A stretch of DNA of 24,734 nucleotides from Pseudomonadota bacterium (GTDB lineage: Bacteria; Pseudomonadota; Gammaproteobacteria; Steroidobacterales; Steroidobacteraceae), in assembly GCA_021815905.1 (NCBI GenBank), contig JAKAZP010000002.1, forward strand, positions 1 through 24,734, written 5' to 3'. Both the position numbers and the translations under genes were made by a program. Position 1 is the first letter of the stretch, and each line of letters opens with the position of its first letter. Of the stretch, positions 7,503 through 16,237 are shown piece by piece. A model generated the notes under the pieces. That model was not told the DNA's origin, made no database searches, and saw nothing but the letters and a program-made list of their open reading frames with translations.

Positions 7503-9350
7503 TTGCACCGACGGATCACCTCACCGCTGCCGTGGCTCGCGGGGCTGCTGGCTGTCTACCTGATCGCGCCGCTCGTGATCGGAGTGCAGCAGGGGCTCGC
7601 CATGGCGCGCTGGAGCGCCATCGAGCCTGCGAGTCTCGCGCGCGCCTGCGAGGTGTCGCTCGCCAGCGCCACCTCGGCGACCCTGCTCGTCGCGCTGGGG
7701 GGCATCCCGCTCGGATATCTGCTGGCGCGGGTGCCCGGACGGGCGATGGCGGCGCTCGGATTTCTCGTCCAGTTGCCTCTCGCGCTGCCCCCGCTCGCGA
7801 GCGGCGTGCTGCTGCTCTTCCTCATCGGCTACCAGGGACCGCTCGGGCGCCTCGTCGGTGGCGCGCTGACCGACTCCTTCATCGGGATCGTGCTCGCGGA
7901 GGCTTTCGTCGCGGCGCCGTTCGCGATCATCGCGGCGCGCTCGGCGTTCTCGGCCATGGACTCGGAGCTCGAGGGCGTGGCGCGGACGCTCGGCCATGGA
8001 CCGCTCGCGGTATTCCGGCGCGTCAGTCTGCCGGTCGTGCGGCCCGCGCTGATCTCCGGGCTGCTGCTCGCCTGGCTGAGGGCGTTCGGGGAGTTCGGCG
8101 CCACCGTGATGGTGGCCTACCACCCTTATTCCCTGCCGGTCTACACCTACGTGGCGTTCGGCGCCCAGGGGCTGCCGGCGATGTTGCCCGTGTTGGTCCC
8201 GGCGCTGTTGCTCGCGTTCCTGGTCATGGGGCTGAGCGGAGTCGCCGCCGCGCGCGCCGGCGCCGGCCGCAGGCCGCTCGAGCACGGAGCCCTCGACAAG
8301 CCGGTCGAGCCTGCACCGGCCGAGCCGGCGCCGGACGCCGCCCTTGCGAAGGCGCCCCCGGAGCCCCTCTCGGTGCGGCTCGAGAAGCGCCTGAGCGGCT
8401 TTCATCTTCGCCTCGAGTGGTCCCCGCTCGCGCGGCGGCTCGCGATCCTCGGTCCCTCCGGCTCGGGCAAGTCCCTGACGCTCAAACTCATCGCCGGACT
8501 CGCGCCGCCCGATGAGGCGCGGGTCCGGATCGGCTCGCTCGACCTCGGCCGCCTCGCGCCCTCGGCGCGGTCGATCGGCTACGTGCCCCAGAGCTACGCC
8601 CTTCTGCCGCACCTCGACGTGCTCGGCCAGCTGAGATTCCCGGTCGGCGCCGAGCGCGAGCGCGCGGCGCACTGGATCTCCCGCCTGGGACTCACCGGCC
8701 TCGAGCACCGGCGGCCGGCGGAGCTCTCCCTCGGTCAGCAGCAGCGGGTGGCGCTCGCCCGGGCGTTGGTCCGCCGCTCGCGGCTGCTGCTCCTCGATGA
8801 GCCGTTCTCGGCGCTCGATGCGCCGATGCGGGCGGCGCTGCGACTGGAGTTCCTTGCGCTGCAGCGCGAGCTCGCGGTCGTCACGGTGCTGGTGACGCAC
8901 GACCCGGCGGAAGCGGCGCTGCTCGCCGATGAGATCCTGATCCTCGACGAGGGGAGATTGCTGCAGGCGGGGCGGACGCAGGAGGTATTCAGCCGACCCT
9001 GCGGGGAGCGCGCGGCCCGGCTGCTCGGCGCGGACAATGCCGCCTCGGGGGTGGTGCTGGCCGCCGATCGCGTCGCGCTCGGGGGCGACACGGTGCTCGA
9101 GGTGTCGGGGCCGCCGCTGCGGCCTGGAACCCGCGTCGGGTGGAGCTTCCCGCCGGCGCGGGCGCGGGTGAGCGACGGAGGACGCTACCGCGGCACGGTC
9201 GAAGACCTCGGCGCCGCCGGTCTCGAGCGCTTCCTCGTCGTGCGCGTGGGCGAAGCGCGTGTCAGGATCGTCGGTGGCCGTCCCGCCGCACCCGGGGCGC
9301 CGTGCCGCTTCGACATCGATCCCGAGGCCATCCAGGTGTGGCCGTCATGA
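7503..9350 (+). CDS. ABC importer: ModB-like permease fused to ModC-like ATPase
   Basis: A 615-residue fusion of an oxyanion-type (molybdate/tungstate/sulfate) permease and its ATPase, expected in the inner membrane. Residues 1-250 form a ModB/CysT-like permease with about six membrane segments and the EAA-loop region ELEGVARTLGHGPLAVF (155-171) that docks on an ATPase. Residues 252-288 are a Pro/Ala-rich linker. Residues 289-500 are the nucleotide-binding domain: Walker A GPSGSGKS (317-324), Q363, signature LSLGQQQR (408-415, Leu in place of the usual Gly), Walker B LLLLDEP with E433, and H466. Residues 508-612 resemble a TOBE ligand-binding tail. The TTG at 7503 keeps the first membrane segment; no upstream ATG is in frame. 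No periplasmic binding protein is nearby. The substrate is inferred from family resemblance only. Confidence 0.88.
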   Translation: MHRRITSPLPWLAGLLAVYLIAPLVIGVQQGLAMARWSAIEPASLARACEVSLASATSATLLVALGGIPLGYLLARVPGRAMAALGFLVQLPLALPPLASGVLLLFLIGYQGPLGRLVGGALTDSFIGIVLAEAFVAAPFAIIAARSAFSAMDSELEGVARTLGHGPLAVFRRVSLPVVRPALISGLLLAWLRAFGEFGATVMVAYHPYSLPVYTYVAFGAQGLPAMLPVLVPALLLAFLVMGLSGVAAARAGAGRRPLEHGALDKPVEPAPAEPAPDAALAKAPPEPLSVRLEKRLSGFHLRLEWSPLARRLAILGPSGSGKSLTLKLIAGLAPPDEARVRIGSLDLGRLAPSARSIGYVPQSYALLPHLDVLGQLRFPVGAERERAAHWISRLGLTGLEHRRPAELSLGQQQRVALARALVRRSRLLLLDEPFSALDAPMRAALRLEFLALQRELAVVTVLVTHDPAEAALLADEILILDEGRLLQAGRTQEVFSRPCGERAARLLGADNAASGVVLAADRVALGGDTVLEVSGPPLRPGTRVGWSFPPARARVSDGGRYRGTVEDLGAAGLERFLVVRVGEARVRIVGGRPAAPGAPCRFDIDPEAIQVWPS

Positions 9351-9374
9351 CCTGTCAAATGCGGTGCCCGCGGG

Positions 9375-9857
9375 TCAGCTGCGGCTCGCGCCCGTGAGCC
9401 GATCGGACGGGTCGGTGATGCGCTGCTCCCGGAGCCAGAGCCTCGCGTCCCCGGCGTCGCCCTCGAACCAGGCCCGCGAGCCGCCGAGGCGAAAGCTGTA
9501 ACCCCAGGCATCCATGTCCGCGAAGAGCCGCTCCCGGCCGACTCCGGGAAGCTCCTCGGCGAGCAGGATCTGCAGGTAGCAGACCGCCGACTCCTCGAGG
9601 TCATCGCCGCCGGCGTCCCGATCGAGGCCGACCCTGCGCTCCGGGGACATGCAGATGTAATGACTCGCCTCGTGCAGCACCGAGTGCACCGGAGTATCGA
9701 GCCGCGCGTACAGCCGCTCGCCCCTGAGCCCGGCCTCGCTCTCTCCCCAATAGGAGCCGGGGATCCGCTCCTCGGGGGCGATGAGCTCGAGCGCGAGGCC
9801 GTAGCGATCGAGCAGCGCCGCGACCGCGATCCGGTCGACCGAGCCGAGCCGCAGCAT
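9375..9857 (-). CDS. Uncharacterised HExxH protein downstream of lptE
   Basis: I do not recognise a named family for this 160-residue protein. It has a zinc-protease-like HEASH motif (H62, E63, H66) within SVLHEASHYICM and a later acidic helix EESAVCYLQ, where E88 or E89 could be the third metal ligand, as in gluzincin-like folds. No signal peptide or membrane segment is visible, so it is probably cytosolic. The aromatic C-terminal half (DMDAWGYSFRLGGSRAWFEGD) looks like a structured domain. The ATG at 9857 lies 7 nt after the lptE stop, so it is very likely the third gene of a leuS-lptE operon. It converges on the importer gene with a 24-nt gap. Catalytic activity is inference; the metal-binding motif is what is seen. 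Confidence 0.8.
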   Translation of the reverse strand: MLRLGSVDRIAVAALLDRYGLALELIAPEERIPGSYWGESEAGLRGERLYARLDTPVHSVLHEASHYICMSPERRVGLDRDAGGDDLEESAVCYLQILLAEELPGVGRERLFADMDAWGYSFRLGGSRAWFEGDAGDARLWLREQRITDPSDRLTGASRS

Positions 9858-9864
9858 GGTGCGC

Positions 9865-10359
9865 TCAGAGGCTCGCCAGGCGGCGCATCACGATGTCGGC
9901 CAGGTCGCGTCCCATCGCCTGCTGCAGGATGGCTTCCTCGTGCTGCTTCGCAAGCAGCAGGCTCTCGTCGAAGCTGTACGATCGGCTCGAGAACACCTGC
10001 TGCGGGGCGAGCAGGAGCCGGCCTCCCGCGCTCACCGAGAAGCGCACGGTATAGGTGACCTCGTACTCCGTCGGCCGGTTCTGCGCCGACACCGACAGCA
10101 CGCGCTGCGTGACCGCATCCGCGAGCACGTGGACGGTGGCGGTCGCGCCCGAGGAACGCTCCGTCGGTCGGGCTCCCGCGATCACCATCTCCCGGCGCAG
10201 ACTCTGCACGAAATCGCTCTGCTGATCGGCCGCCTCGATGTAGGGCCGGCGCATGAGCGCGGGCAGCGCCACACGGCCCTCCAGATGAAAGCCGCACCCG
10301 CCCGCGAGCGCGAGGAAACCGAGCGCAACGGCCAGGGCCCATGCTCGTGCGCGCGCCAC
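9865..10359 (-). CDS. lptE: LPS-assembly lipoprotein LptE
   Basis: Outer-membrane lipoprotein that plugs the LptD barrel and helps insert lipopolysaccharide into the outer leaflet. The 164-residue product starts with a lipoprotein signal peptide ending in the lipobox LAGGCGF (acylated Cys22), followed by GFHLEGR, the usual LptE opening. The rest is a small alpha/beta domain with the alternating pattern YEVTYTVRFSVSAGG and a final helix LADIVMRRL. The start is a GTG at 10359, 6 nt after the leuS stop, as expected for the conserved leuS-lptE pair. Identification rests on the lipobox, size, context and weak family wording. Confidence 0.92.
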   Translation of the reverse strand: MARARAWALAVALGFLALAGGCGFHLEGRVALPALMRRPYIEAADQQSDFVQSLRREMVIAGARPTERSSGATATVHVLADAVTQRVLSVSAQNRPTEYEVTYTVRFSVSAGGRLLLAPQQVFSSRSYSFDESLLLAKQHEEAILQQAMGRDLADIVMRRLASL

Positions 10360-10365
10360 GGACGC

Positions 10366-12984
10366 CTACACCACGACGTTGGCGAGCCTGCCGGGCACGA
10401 CGATCACGCGCCTGACGGGCCGGTCCGCGATGAACTTCCGCACGTGCTCGTCCGCGAGCGCGGCCTCGCGCACCGTCGCCTCGTCCGCGCCGGCCGGAAC
10501 ACTGATGCGGCCGCGGAGCTTGCCGTTCACCTGCACGATGAGCTCCACCGCTTCCCGGGCGAGCGCCGATTCGTCCGCCGCCGGCCAGGGCTCATCGATC
10601 AGCGCCCGCTCGTGCCCGAGCGCGCCCCACAACTCGTGGCAGACATGCGGGGTGATCGGCGCGAGGATGATCGTCACGATCTCCAGCGCCTCGTGCCGCA
10701 CGGCCCGTCCCTGAGCCGAGAGGTCGTCGGACCGCCCCACCGCGTTCAGCAGCTCCATGGCGGCGGCGATCGCCGTGTTGAAATTGCGCCGCCGACCGAT
10801 GTCGTCGGTCGCCTTGGCGAGGGCCTGATGGGCCGCGCGCCGCAGCGAGCGCTGCGGCTCGGTGAGCGCCGCGGGCTCGAGCGGCCCGGGGCGGCCGCGC
10901 CTCACGTGCTCGTACACGGCGCTCCACAGCCGGCGGATGAAGCGTGCGGCGCCCTGCACGCCGTCGTCGGACCACTCGAGCGTCTGCTCCGGGGGCGAGG
11001 CGAACATGGTGAACAGGCGCGCCGTGTCGGCGCCGTAGCGCTCGATGAGCCCCTCCGGATCGACGCCGTTGTTCTCCGACTTCGACATCTTGCCGAGGCC
11101 CTCGTACTCCACCCTGATCGCCGCTCCGGCCACGGTCGCCTCGAACACCTCCTTGCCGCTCTCATCGCGCCGGGCGCGCACGTCGGCCGGATTGAAATAC
11201 CGCCGGCGGCCGTCGGACTGGGCGCACGAGTAGATGTGGTTGAGCACCATCCCCTGGGTCAGGAGCCGGGTGAACGGCTCGTCGATGCGCGCGAGGCCGA
11301 GGTCGCGCATCACCTTGGTCCAGAAGCGCGAATAGAGCAGGTGCAGAATGGCGTGCTCGATGCCCCCGACGTACTGATCGACGGGCAGCCAGTACCCGGC
11401 GCGCTCGTCGATCATCGCCCGATCCTGCCCGGGGCAGGCGTAACGCATGTAATACCAGGAGGAGTCGACGAAGGTGTCCATGGTGTCGGTCTCGCGCCGG
11501 GCCGTCCGGCCGCACCGGGGACATTCGCACTGGTGGAACGCGGCGGATTTCGCGAGCGGGTTGCCGCTGCCGTCCGGGACCAGATCCTCCGGCAACAGCA
11601 CCGGCAGCTGCTCGTCGGGCACCGGCACCTCGCCACAGCTTTCGCAGTGCACGAGCGGGATGGGGCAGCCCCAGTATCGCTGGCGCGAGATTCCCCAGTC
11701 GCGCAGCCGGTACTGCACGCGCCTGCAACCGAGACCGCGCTGCTCGAGCGCGAGCGCGATCCGATCGACCGCGGCCTGGAACTCGAGCCCGGAGAACTCC
11801 CCGGAATTGACCGTGACGCCGTGCTCGGAGTACGCCGCGATCCACGGCGCACGTACCTCCTCGTACGCCCCGCCCGATGAGCGCACCACCGTGCGCACGG
11901 CGAGGCCGTGCTTCAGCGCGAATTCGAAATCGCGCTCGTCGTGTCCCGGCACGCCCATGACCGCGCCTTCGCCGTAGCTCATCAGCACGTAGTTGGCGAC
12001 CCAGATCCCGATGGGCTCGCGCGTGAGCGGATGCAGCACGTGCAGCCCCGTGCGCATGCCCTTCTTCTCCTGCGTGGCGAGGTCCGCTTCCATGACGCTT
12101 CCCCGCCGGCACTCGTCGATGAAGGCCGCGAGCGCGGGATCGGAAGCGGCCGCCGCGAGCGCGATCGGATGCTCGGCCGCGATGGCCATGAACGTGACTC
12201 CGAAGAGCGTGTCCGCGCGCGTCGTGAACACCTTGAGCGCGCCTTCGGCCGCCATCGCGGCGCGCGTGTCGGCGGCGTACGGGAAGCCGATCTCACAGCC
12301 CTCGCTCCGGCCGATCCAGTTGGCCTGCATCAGCTTCACGCGCTCCGGCCAGCCCGGCAGGCGCTCGAGCGAGCCGAGCAGCTCCTCGGCGTAGCGCGTG
12401 ATGTTGAGGTAGTACATCGGGATCTCGCGCTTCTCGATGAGAGCGCCCGTGCGCCACCCCCGTCCCTCGATCACCTGCTCGTTGGCGAGCACCGTCTGAT
12501 CGAGGGGATCCCAGTTGACGACACCGGTCCTGCGATAGGCGATCCCGCGCTCGAGCATGCGCAGGAACAGCCACTGGTTCCAGCGGTAGTAGGCCGGATC
12601 GCAGGTGGCGAGCTCGCGGCTCCAGGCGATGCCGAACCCGAGCGACTTCAGCTGCGAGCGCATGTGCGCGATGTTCTGCCGCGTCCAGCGGGCCGGCGGC
12701 ACGCCGTTGCTGATCGCCGCGTTCTCCGCCGGCAGCCCGAAGGCGTCCCATCCCATCGGCTGCAGCACGTTGCGCCCCTGCATCCGCATGAAGCGCGCGA
12801 GCACGTCGCCGATCGTGTAGTTGCGCACGTGCCCCATGTGCAGCCGTCCGGAGGGATAGGGAAACATCGACAGGCAGTAGAACTTCTCCCGCCCGGGCTC
12901 CTCATTCACCTCGAAGCTGCGGTGACTCTCCCAGAACGCCTGCGCGGCGCGCTCCACCGACGCCGGATCGTAGTGCTCTTCCAT
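10366..12984 (-). CDS. leuS: Leucyl-tRNA synthetase
   Basis: Class I synthetase that charges tRNA-Leu with leucine and edits mischarged norvaline or isoleucine. The 872-residue bacterial-type product has HMGH (the HIGH motif) at 49-52 in [11 protein letters not shown], the CP1 editing domain at about 225-420 with [12 protein letters not shown] and the editing aspartate region [13 protein letters not shown], a zinc-type insert around 447-491 (CESC, CECPRC), and KMSKS at 632-636. The C-terminal anticodon-binding region contains [10 protein letters not shown]. The ATG at 12984 gives a standard N-terminus. A structured, T6-ended element lies directly upstream. It is followed by lptE after 6 nt. 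Confidence 0.98.
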   Translation of the reverse strand: MEEHYDPASVERAAQAFWESHRSFEVNEEPGREKFYCLSMFPYPSGRLHMGHVRNYTIGDVLARFMRMQGRNVLQPMGWDAFGLPAENAAISNGVPPARWTRQNIAHMRSQLKSLGFGIAWSRELATCDPAYYRWNQWLFLRMLERGIAYRRTGVVNWDPLDQTVLANEQVIEGRGWRTGALIEKREIPMYYLNITRYAEELLGSLERLPGWPERVKLMQANWIGRSEGCEIGFPYAADTRAAMAAEGALKVFTTRADTLFGVTFMAIAAEHPIALAAAASDPALAAFIDECRRGSVMEADLATQEKKGMRTGLHVLHPLTREPIGIWVANYVLMSYGEGAVMGVPGHDERDFEFALKHGLAVRTVVRSSGGAYEEVRAPWIAAYSEHGVTVNSGEFSGLEFQAAVDRIALALEQRGLGCRRVQYRLRDWGISRQRYWGCPIPLVHCESCGEVPVPDEQLPVLLPEDLVPDGSGNPLAKSAAFHQCECPRCGRTARRETDTMDTFVDSSWYYMRYACPGQDRAMIDERAGYWLPVDQYVGGIEHAILHLLYSRFWTKVMRDLGLARIDEPFTRLLTQGMVLNHIYSCAQSDGRRRYFNPADVRARRDESGKEVFEATVAGAAIRVEYEGLGKMSKSENNGVDPEGLIERYGADTARLFTMFASPPEQTLEWSDDGVQGAARFIRRLWSAVYEHVRRGRPGPLEPAALTEPQRSLRRAAHQALAKATDDIGRRRNFNTAIAAAMELLNAVGRSDDLSAQGRAVRHEALEIVTIILAPITPHVCHELWGALGHERALIDEPWPAADESALAREAVELIVQVNGKLRGRISVPAGADEATVREAALADEHVRKFIADRPVRRVIVVPGRLANVVV

Positions 12985-12987
12985 CGG

Positions 12988-13041
12988 AAAAAACGCCTGA
13001 AGTCTATGCAGACCGGAATCCGAAAGGATACACGAGCAGGC
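12988..13041 (-). promoter_or_regulatory. Structured element ending in T6 directly before leuS
   Basis: Read on the minus strand, GCCTG (13041-13037) pairs with CAGGC (12999-12995) and encloses two small hairpins: ATCC/GGAT with a 4-nt loop (13029-13018) and GTCT/AGAC with a 4-nt loop (13013-13002). A run of six Ts (12993-12988) follows, three bases before the leuS ATG. This resembles an intrinsic terminator or attenuator, but the outer stem is only 5 bp. It may stop read-through from the protease gene or modulate leuS; function is inference. Confidence 0.3.
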
Positions 13042-13126
13042 CGGTCCCGGCCGCAGGCGCGGGCTCGCGCGCGGCGGGGCCGCTCGACCTCACGAGCCGC
13101 GCGCCGGAGGCAGGCGGCCCGCGGAT

Positions 13127-13147
13127 GGCGCCCTGGCAGCGGGCGCC
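13127..13147. repeat. Perfect inverted repeat downstream of the DegP-like protease gene
   Basis: GGCGCCC (13127-13133) and GGGCGCC (13141-13147) form a perfect 7-bp stem around a 7-nt loop, about 22 nt after the protease stop on the minus strand. Neither strand has a T-tract after it, so it is at best a U-less or Rho-assisted transcript end protecting the lnt-protease message. Confidence 0.35.
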
Positions 13148-13169
13148 GGGCCCGACCCGTTCCCTGCGC

Positions 13170-14615
13170 CTACGGCACCGCGACCGGGACGAACAGCTGC
13201 GAGCTCTCCCGCTGGATGAGCAGCGCGATGCTCTTGTGCGGCGCCGCGCTCGCCGCCGCTTCCAGCTCCTTGACCGTCGTCACCCGCCGTCCGTCGACGC
13301 CGAGGATGATGTCGCCGGGCTCCACGCCCGCGAGCCGCGCGGCGCCTGCCACCGCCTCCACGACCAGACTTCCCCGGGTCTGCGCCTCCGCCTTCTCCTG
13401 CGGCTCGAGCGGGCGCACCGTGAGACCGAGCCGGTTCGGCTCGCGCACCACGGGCTGCGGCCGCGGCGCGGGCAGGGATGCCCGCTGCGGCGGGCTGAGC
13501 TCCTCGACCCGCACCCGAACCGTGTGGTCATGCCGGTCGCGCCAGATCGTGAGCGTCGCCTCCGAGCCCGGCCGCATGGACGAGATCACGCTCGAGAGCT
13601 GCCCGAAGTGCTCGATGGGCCGTCCGTCCACCGCGAGCACGACGTCCCCCGGCCGAAGCCCGGCCGCCGCCGCCGGACCGCGCTTCTCCACCGAGCTCAC
13701 GAGCGCGCCGCGGGGTGGATTGAGACCGAAGGAGTCGGCGAGGTCCGCCGTCACCTGCTGAATGGTGACGCCGATCTTGCCCCGCACCACGTAGCCCGTG
13801 CGGATGAGCTGCTGCTCCACGCTCTCCGCGACGTCGATCGGGATCGCGAAGGACACGCCCATGAAGCCGCCCGAGCGGCTGTAGATCTGCGAGTTGATGC
13901 CGACGACCTCGCCCGCGAGATTGAAGAGCGGGCCGCCGGAGTTGCCGGGATTGACCGGCACGTCCGTCTGGATGAACGGCACGTAGTTCTCGGTCGGCAG
14001 CGCGCGACCGACCGCGCTCACGATGCCCGCCGTCACGCTGTTGGCGAATCCGAACGGCGAGCCGATCGCGAGCACCCACTGCCCGGGCTCCACCTTGGAG
14101 GCGTTCCCGAGCTTCACCACCGGCAGGCGCGTCGCCGCGATCTTCAGGACCGCGATGTCGGTGCGGGCGTCCATGCCGACGACCTTCGCTTCGAACTCCC
14201 GCCGGTCGAACAGACGCACGGTGATGCGGCTCGCGCCCTTCACCACGTGCTCGTTGGTGAGGATGTAGCCGTTCGAGCTCACGATGAAGCCGGAGCCGGC
14301 CGCGCGCACCGGCCGGCGAAATTGCGGCGGCTCCCCGGGGGCGGGGATGCCGAAGCGGTGGAAGAAATCATCGAGCGGATCGCCCGGGCCGCCGGCGCCC
14401 GCGGGCTTCTCGATCACCTCGACGTTGACGACCGCGGGAGCATACTTCGCGACCAGCGGCGAGAAATCAGGAAGACTGCCCGCGATGCCGCAGCTCGCCG
14501 GGGCCGGGCCCGATGGCGGTGCCGCCTCCGCCGGCCGCGCGTTCGCCGCGCAGGCGAGCGCAAACAGAGTGAGACCGAATGTGGCCGCGCGCGGCGCGGC
14601 CCGGAAGAGGATCAT
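13170..14615 (-). CDS. Periplasmic DegP/MucD-like serine endoprotease (Do family)
   Basis: Envelope quality-control protease that degrades misfolded periplasmic proteins. The 481-residue product has a signal peptide at about 1-32, a trypsin-like domain with triad H123 (LTNEHVV), D153 (ARTDIAVL) and S226 (GNSGGPL), and two PDZ domains at about 279-370 and 394-478, with RPGDVVLAVDGRPI and EPGDIILGVDGRRV as the ligand-binding cores. The overall layout is that of DegP/DegQ/MucD, and the symbol is left open. The ATG at 14615 is chosen because it overlaps the lnt stop in an ATGA junction and starts the signal peptide; a start 26 codons upstream would bury that signal. Being coupled to lnt suggests it is made together with lipoprotein maturation. 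That placement differs from the usual mucD/degP loci. Confidence 0.94.
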   Translation of the reverse strand: MILFRAAPRAATFGLTLFALACAANARPAEAAPPSGPAPASCGIAGSLPDFSPLVAKYAPAVVNVEVIEKPAGAGGPGDPLDDFFHRFGIPAPGEPPQFRRPVRAAGSGFIVSSNGYILTNEHVVKGASRITVRLFDRREFEAKVVGMDARTDIAVLKIAATRLPVVKLGNASKVEPGQWVLAIGSPFGFANSVTAGIVSAVGRALPTENYVPFIQTDVPVNPGNSGGPLFNLAGEVVGINSQIYSRSGGFMGVSFAIPIDVAESVEQQLIRTGYVVRGKIGVTIQQVTADLADSFGLNPPRGALVSSVEKRGPAAAAGLRPGDVVLAVDGRPIEHFGQLSSVISSMRPGSEATLTIWRDRHDHTVRVRVEELSPPQRASLPAPRPQPVVREPNRLGLTVRPLEPQEKAEAQTRGSLVVEAVAGAARLAGVEPGDIILGVDGRRVTTVKELEAAASAAPHKSIALLIQRESSQLFVPVAVP

Positions 14616-16237
14616 GTTGGACTCCGGGGTGGGGAAGGGGTAGCACCCGCCATGCCTGCGCGCCGCCCGAGTCCCGCCGCCCAGAGCGCGCACGCGAGTC
14701 CCGCCGCCGCGACACCCACGGCCAGCCAGTTGCCGACGCGCGCGTACGGGGTCAGGCCGGTCATGGGCGTGATGGACGATCTCAACACATAGGGCCGGTA
14801 GAGGGGCGCCTGCGCGCGAACGCTGCCGTGCGGACCGATGACGGCCGAGATGCCGTCATCGGTCGAGACCACCATGTACCGGCCTTCCTCCTGCGTGCGC
14901 ATGCGGGCCATCTGGAACTGCTGCCAGCTCGCCCACGAGCGGCCGAACCAGGCGTCATCGGTGACGTTCACCAGGGCGGTGGCCTTCGGCAGCATGTGCA
15001 GCATGTAGCTGCCGTAGGCGACCTCGTAGCACACCGTCGGGCCGAGCTCGAGCCCGGCGACCGGCAGCGGCGACTGGTACGAGCCGCCGCGGGTGAAATC
15101 GGAGTACGGAAGGCTCATGAGCCGCAGCCAGTTGCGCACGAACTTCGGCACGGGAAAGAACTCGGCGAACGGCACGAGATGGTCCTTGGCATACCAGCTC
15201 GCGCGCCGGCCGAGGGCGAGAATCGCGTTGTAGTAGCGCTCGCCATCCGCCGAGGCGCGCAACACCCCCATGACGAGAGCGGAGCCGTGTGCGCGGGCCT
15301 CGCGGTCGATGTGCTCGATGTAGGGCAGCAGGTTGTTGGCGAGGTCGGGGAGCGAGGCCTCCGGCCACACGATGAGCTTCGTCCCGAGCGCCGACTCGGT
15401 CATGCGCTGGTAGCGCCGCAGGATGCGGTCGCGGTACTGCGGCAGCCACTTGTCCTGCGCGGGAACGTTCGCCTGCACCACGGCGACCGACACCGCCGGA
15501 CCGGTCGGACGAGTCCACCGGATGGAGCCGAGCGCCGCGGCCGCGGCCCATGGCAGGATGAGCGCCGCGACCGCCGCGATCCGCGCGCGCCGGCTGCCGC
15601 GCACGAGCGCGATCAGGGCGCCGCTCATCATGAGCAGCGCCAGGCTGATGCCGTAGACCCCGCCGAGCGGCGCCAGCCGCGCGAGCCAGCTGTCCGTCTG
15701 CGAGTAACCGAGCGACAGCCAGGGGAAGCCCGAGAGAAACCAGCCGCGCCACCACTCGATGAGCAGCCACACCGCGGGCATGCCGAGCAGCCATCGCCAT
15801 GCGCTCCGGCGGGGCAGCCAGCGCGCGACCACGTAGCCGGTCGCGGCGTGATAGAGCGCCATGATCCCGACCAGTGCCAGGACGAGAAACGCGGTCATCC
15901 AGGGCGGGGCGCCGCCGCGAGTCAGCCCGAAGCAAAGCCAGTAGCAGCCCGTCCCGAAGGTGCCGAAGCTGAACCAGAACCCGAGCCACGCCGCCTCCCG
16001 CGGTTGGCTCTCTTCCCACAGCCACATGAGCACCGCGGGGCAGACGATGGCGAGCGGCCACCACTCGAGCGGCGCAAACGCGCAGGCGAGCAACGCGCCC
16101 GAGCCGAGCGCGAGCACCTTGCGCGCGAGGCCGGCGTAGCCGGCGAGCGGGGCTGCCTGCGCAGCGGCTGCCGCGGGCGCGCCCGCCGGCCGCCCGGCCG
16201 GGCCGTCGGTTTTACCGAGGACCTGCGGCGAGCTCAT
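14612..16237 (-). CDS. lnt: Apolipoprotein N-acyltransferase Lnt
   Basis: Inner-membrane enzyme that adds the third acyl chain to the N-terminal cysteine of lipoproteins, a step needed for Lol sorting and hence for lipoproteins such as LptE. The 541-residue product has an N-terminal block of about seven membrane segments (roughly 42-238), a periplasmic nitrilase-like domain from about 248, and a final membrane segment near 507-525. The triad is E293 (WPEASLP), K351 (AKDHLVPFAEFF) and C403 (TVCYEVAYG). The first ~30 residues are an Ala/Pro/Gly-rich extension compared with E. coli. Both ends overlap neighbours by 4 nt: its ATG with the corC stop and its stop with the protease ATG. Confidence 0.97.
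   Translation of the reverse strand: MSSPQVLGKTDGPAGRPAGAPAAAAAQAAPLAGYAGLARKVLALGSGALLACAFAPLEWWPLAIVCPAVLMWLWEESQPREAAWLGFWFSFGTFGTGCYWLCFGLTRGGAPPWMTAFLVLALVGIMALYHAATGYVVARWLPRRSAWRWLLGMPAVWLLIEWWRGWFLSGFPWLSLGYSQTDSWLARLAPLGGVYGISLALLMMSGALIALVRGSRRARIAAVAALILPWAAAAALGSIRWTRPTGPAVSVAVVQANVPAQDKWLPQYRDRILRRYQRMTESALGTKLIVWPEASLPDLANNLLPYIEHIDREARAHGSALVMGVLRASADGERYYNAILALGRRASWYAKDHLVPFAEFFPVPKFVRNWLRLMSLPYSDFTRGGSYQSPLPVAGLELGPTVCYEVAYGSYMLHMLPKATALVNVTDDAWFGRSWASWQQFQMARMRTQEEGRYMVVSTDDGISAVIGPHGSVRAQAPLYRPYVLRSSITPMTGLTPYARVGNWLAVGVAAAGLACALWAAGLGRRAGMAGATPSPPRSPT

Noticed and set aside
9856..11880. 674-residue plus-strand frame antisense to lptE and leuS
   Set aside because: The opposite strand encodes LeuS with all class I motifs; this frame has no recognisable domain.
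14616..14693. 26-codon upstream extension of the DegP-like protease
   Set aside because: It would place the signal peptide internally and overlap lnt much more than the 4-nt junction seen at neighbouring genes.
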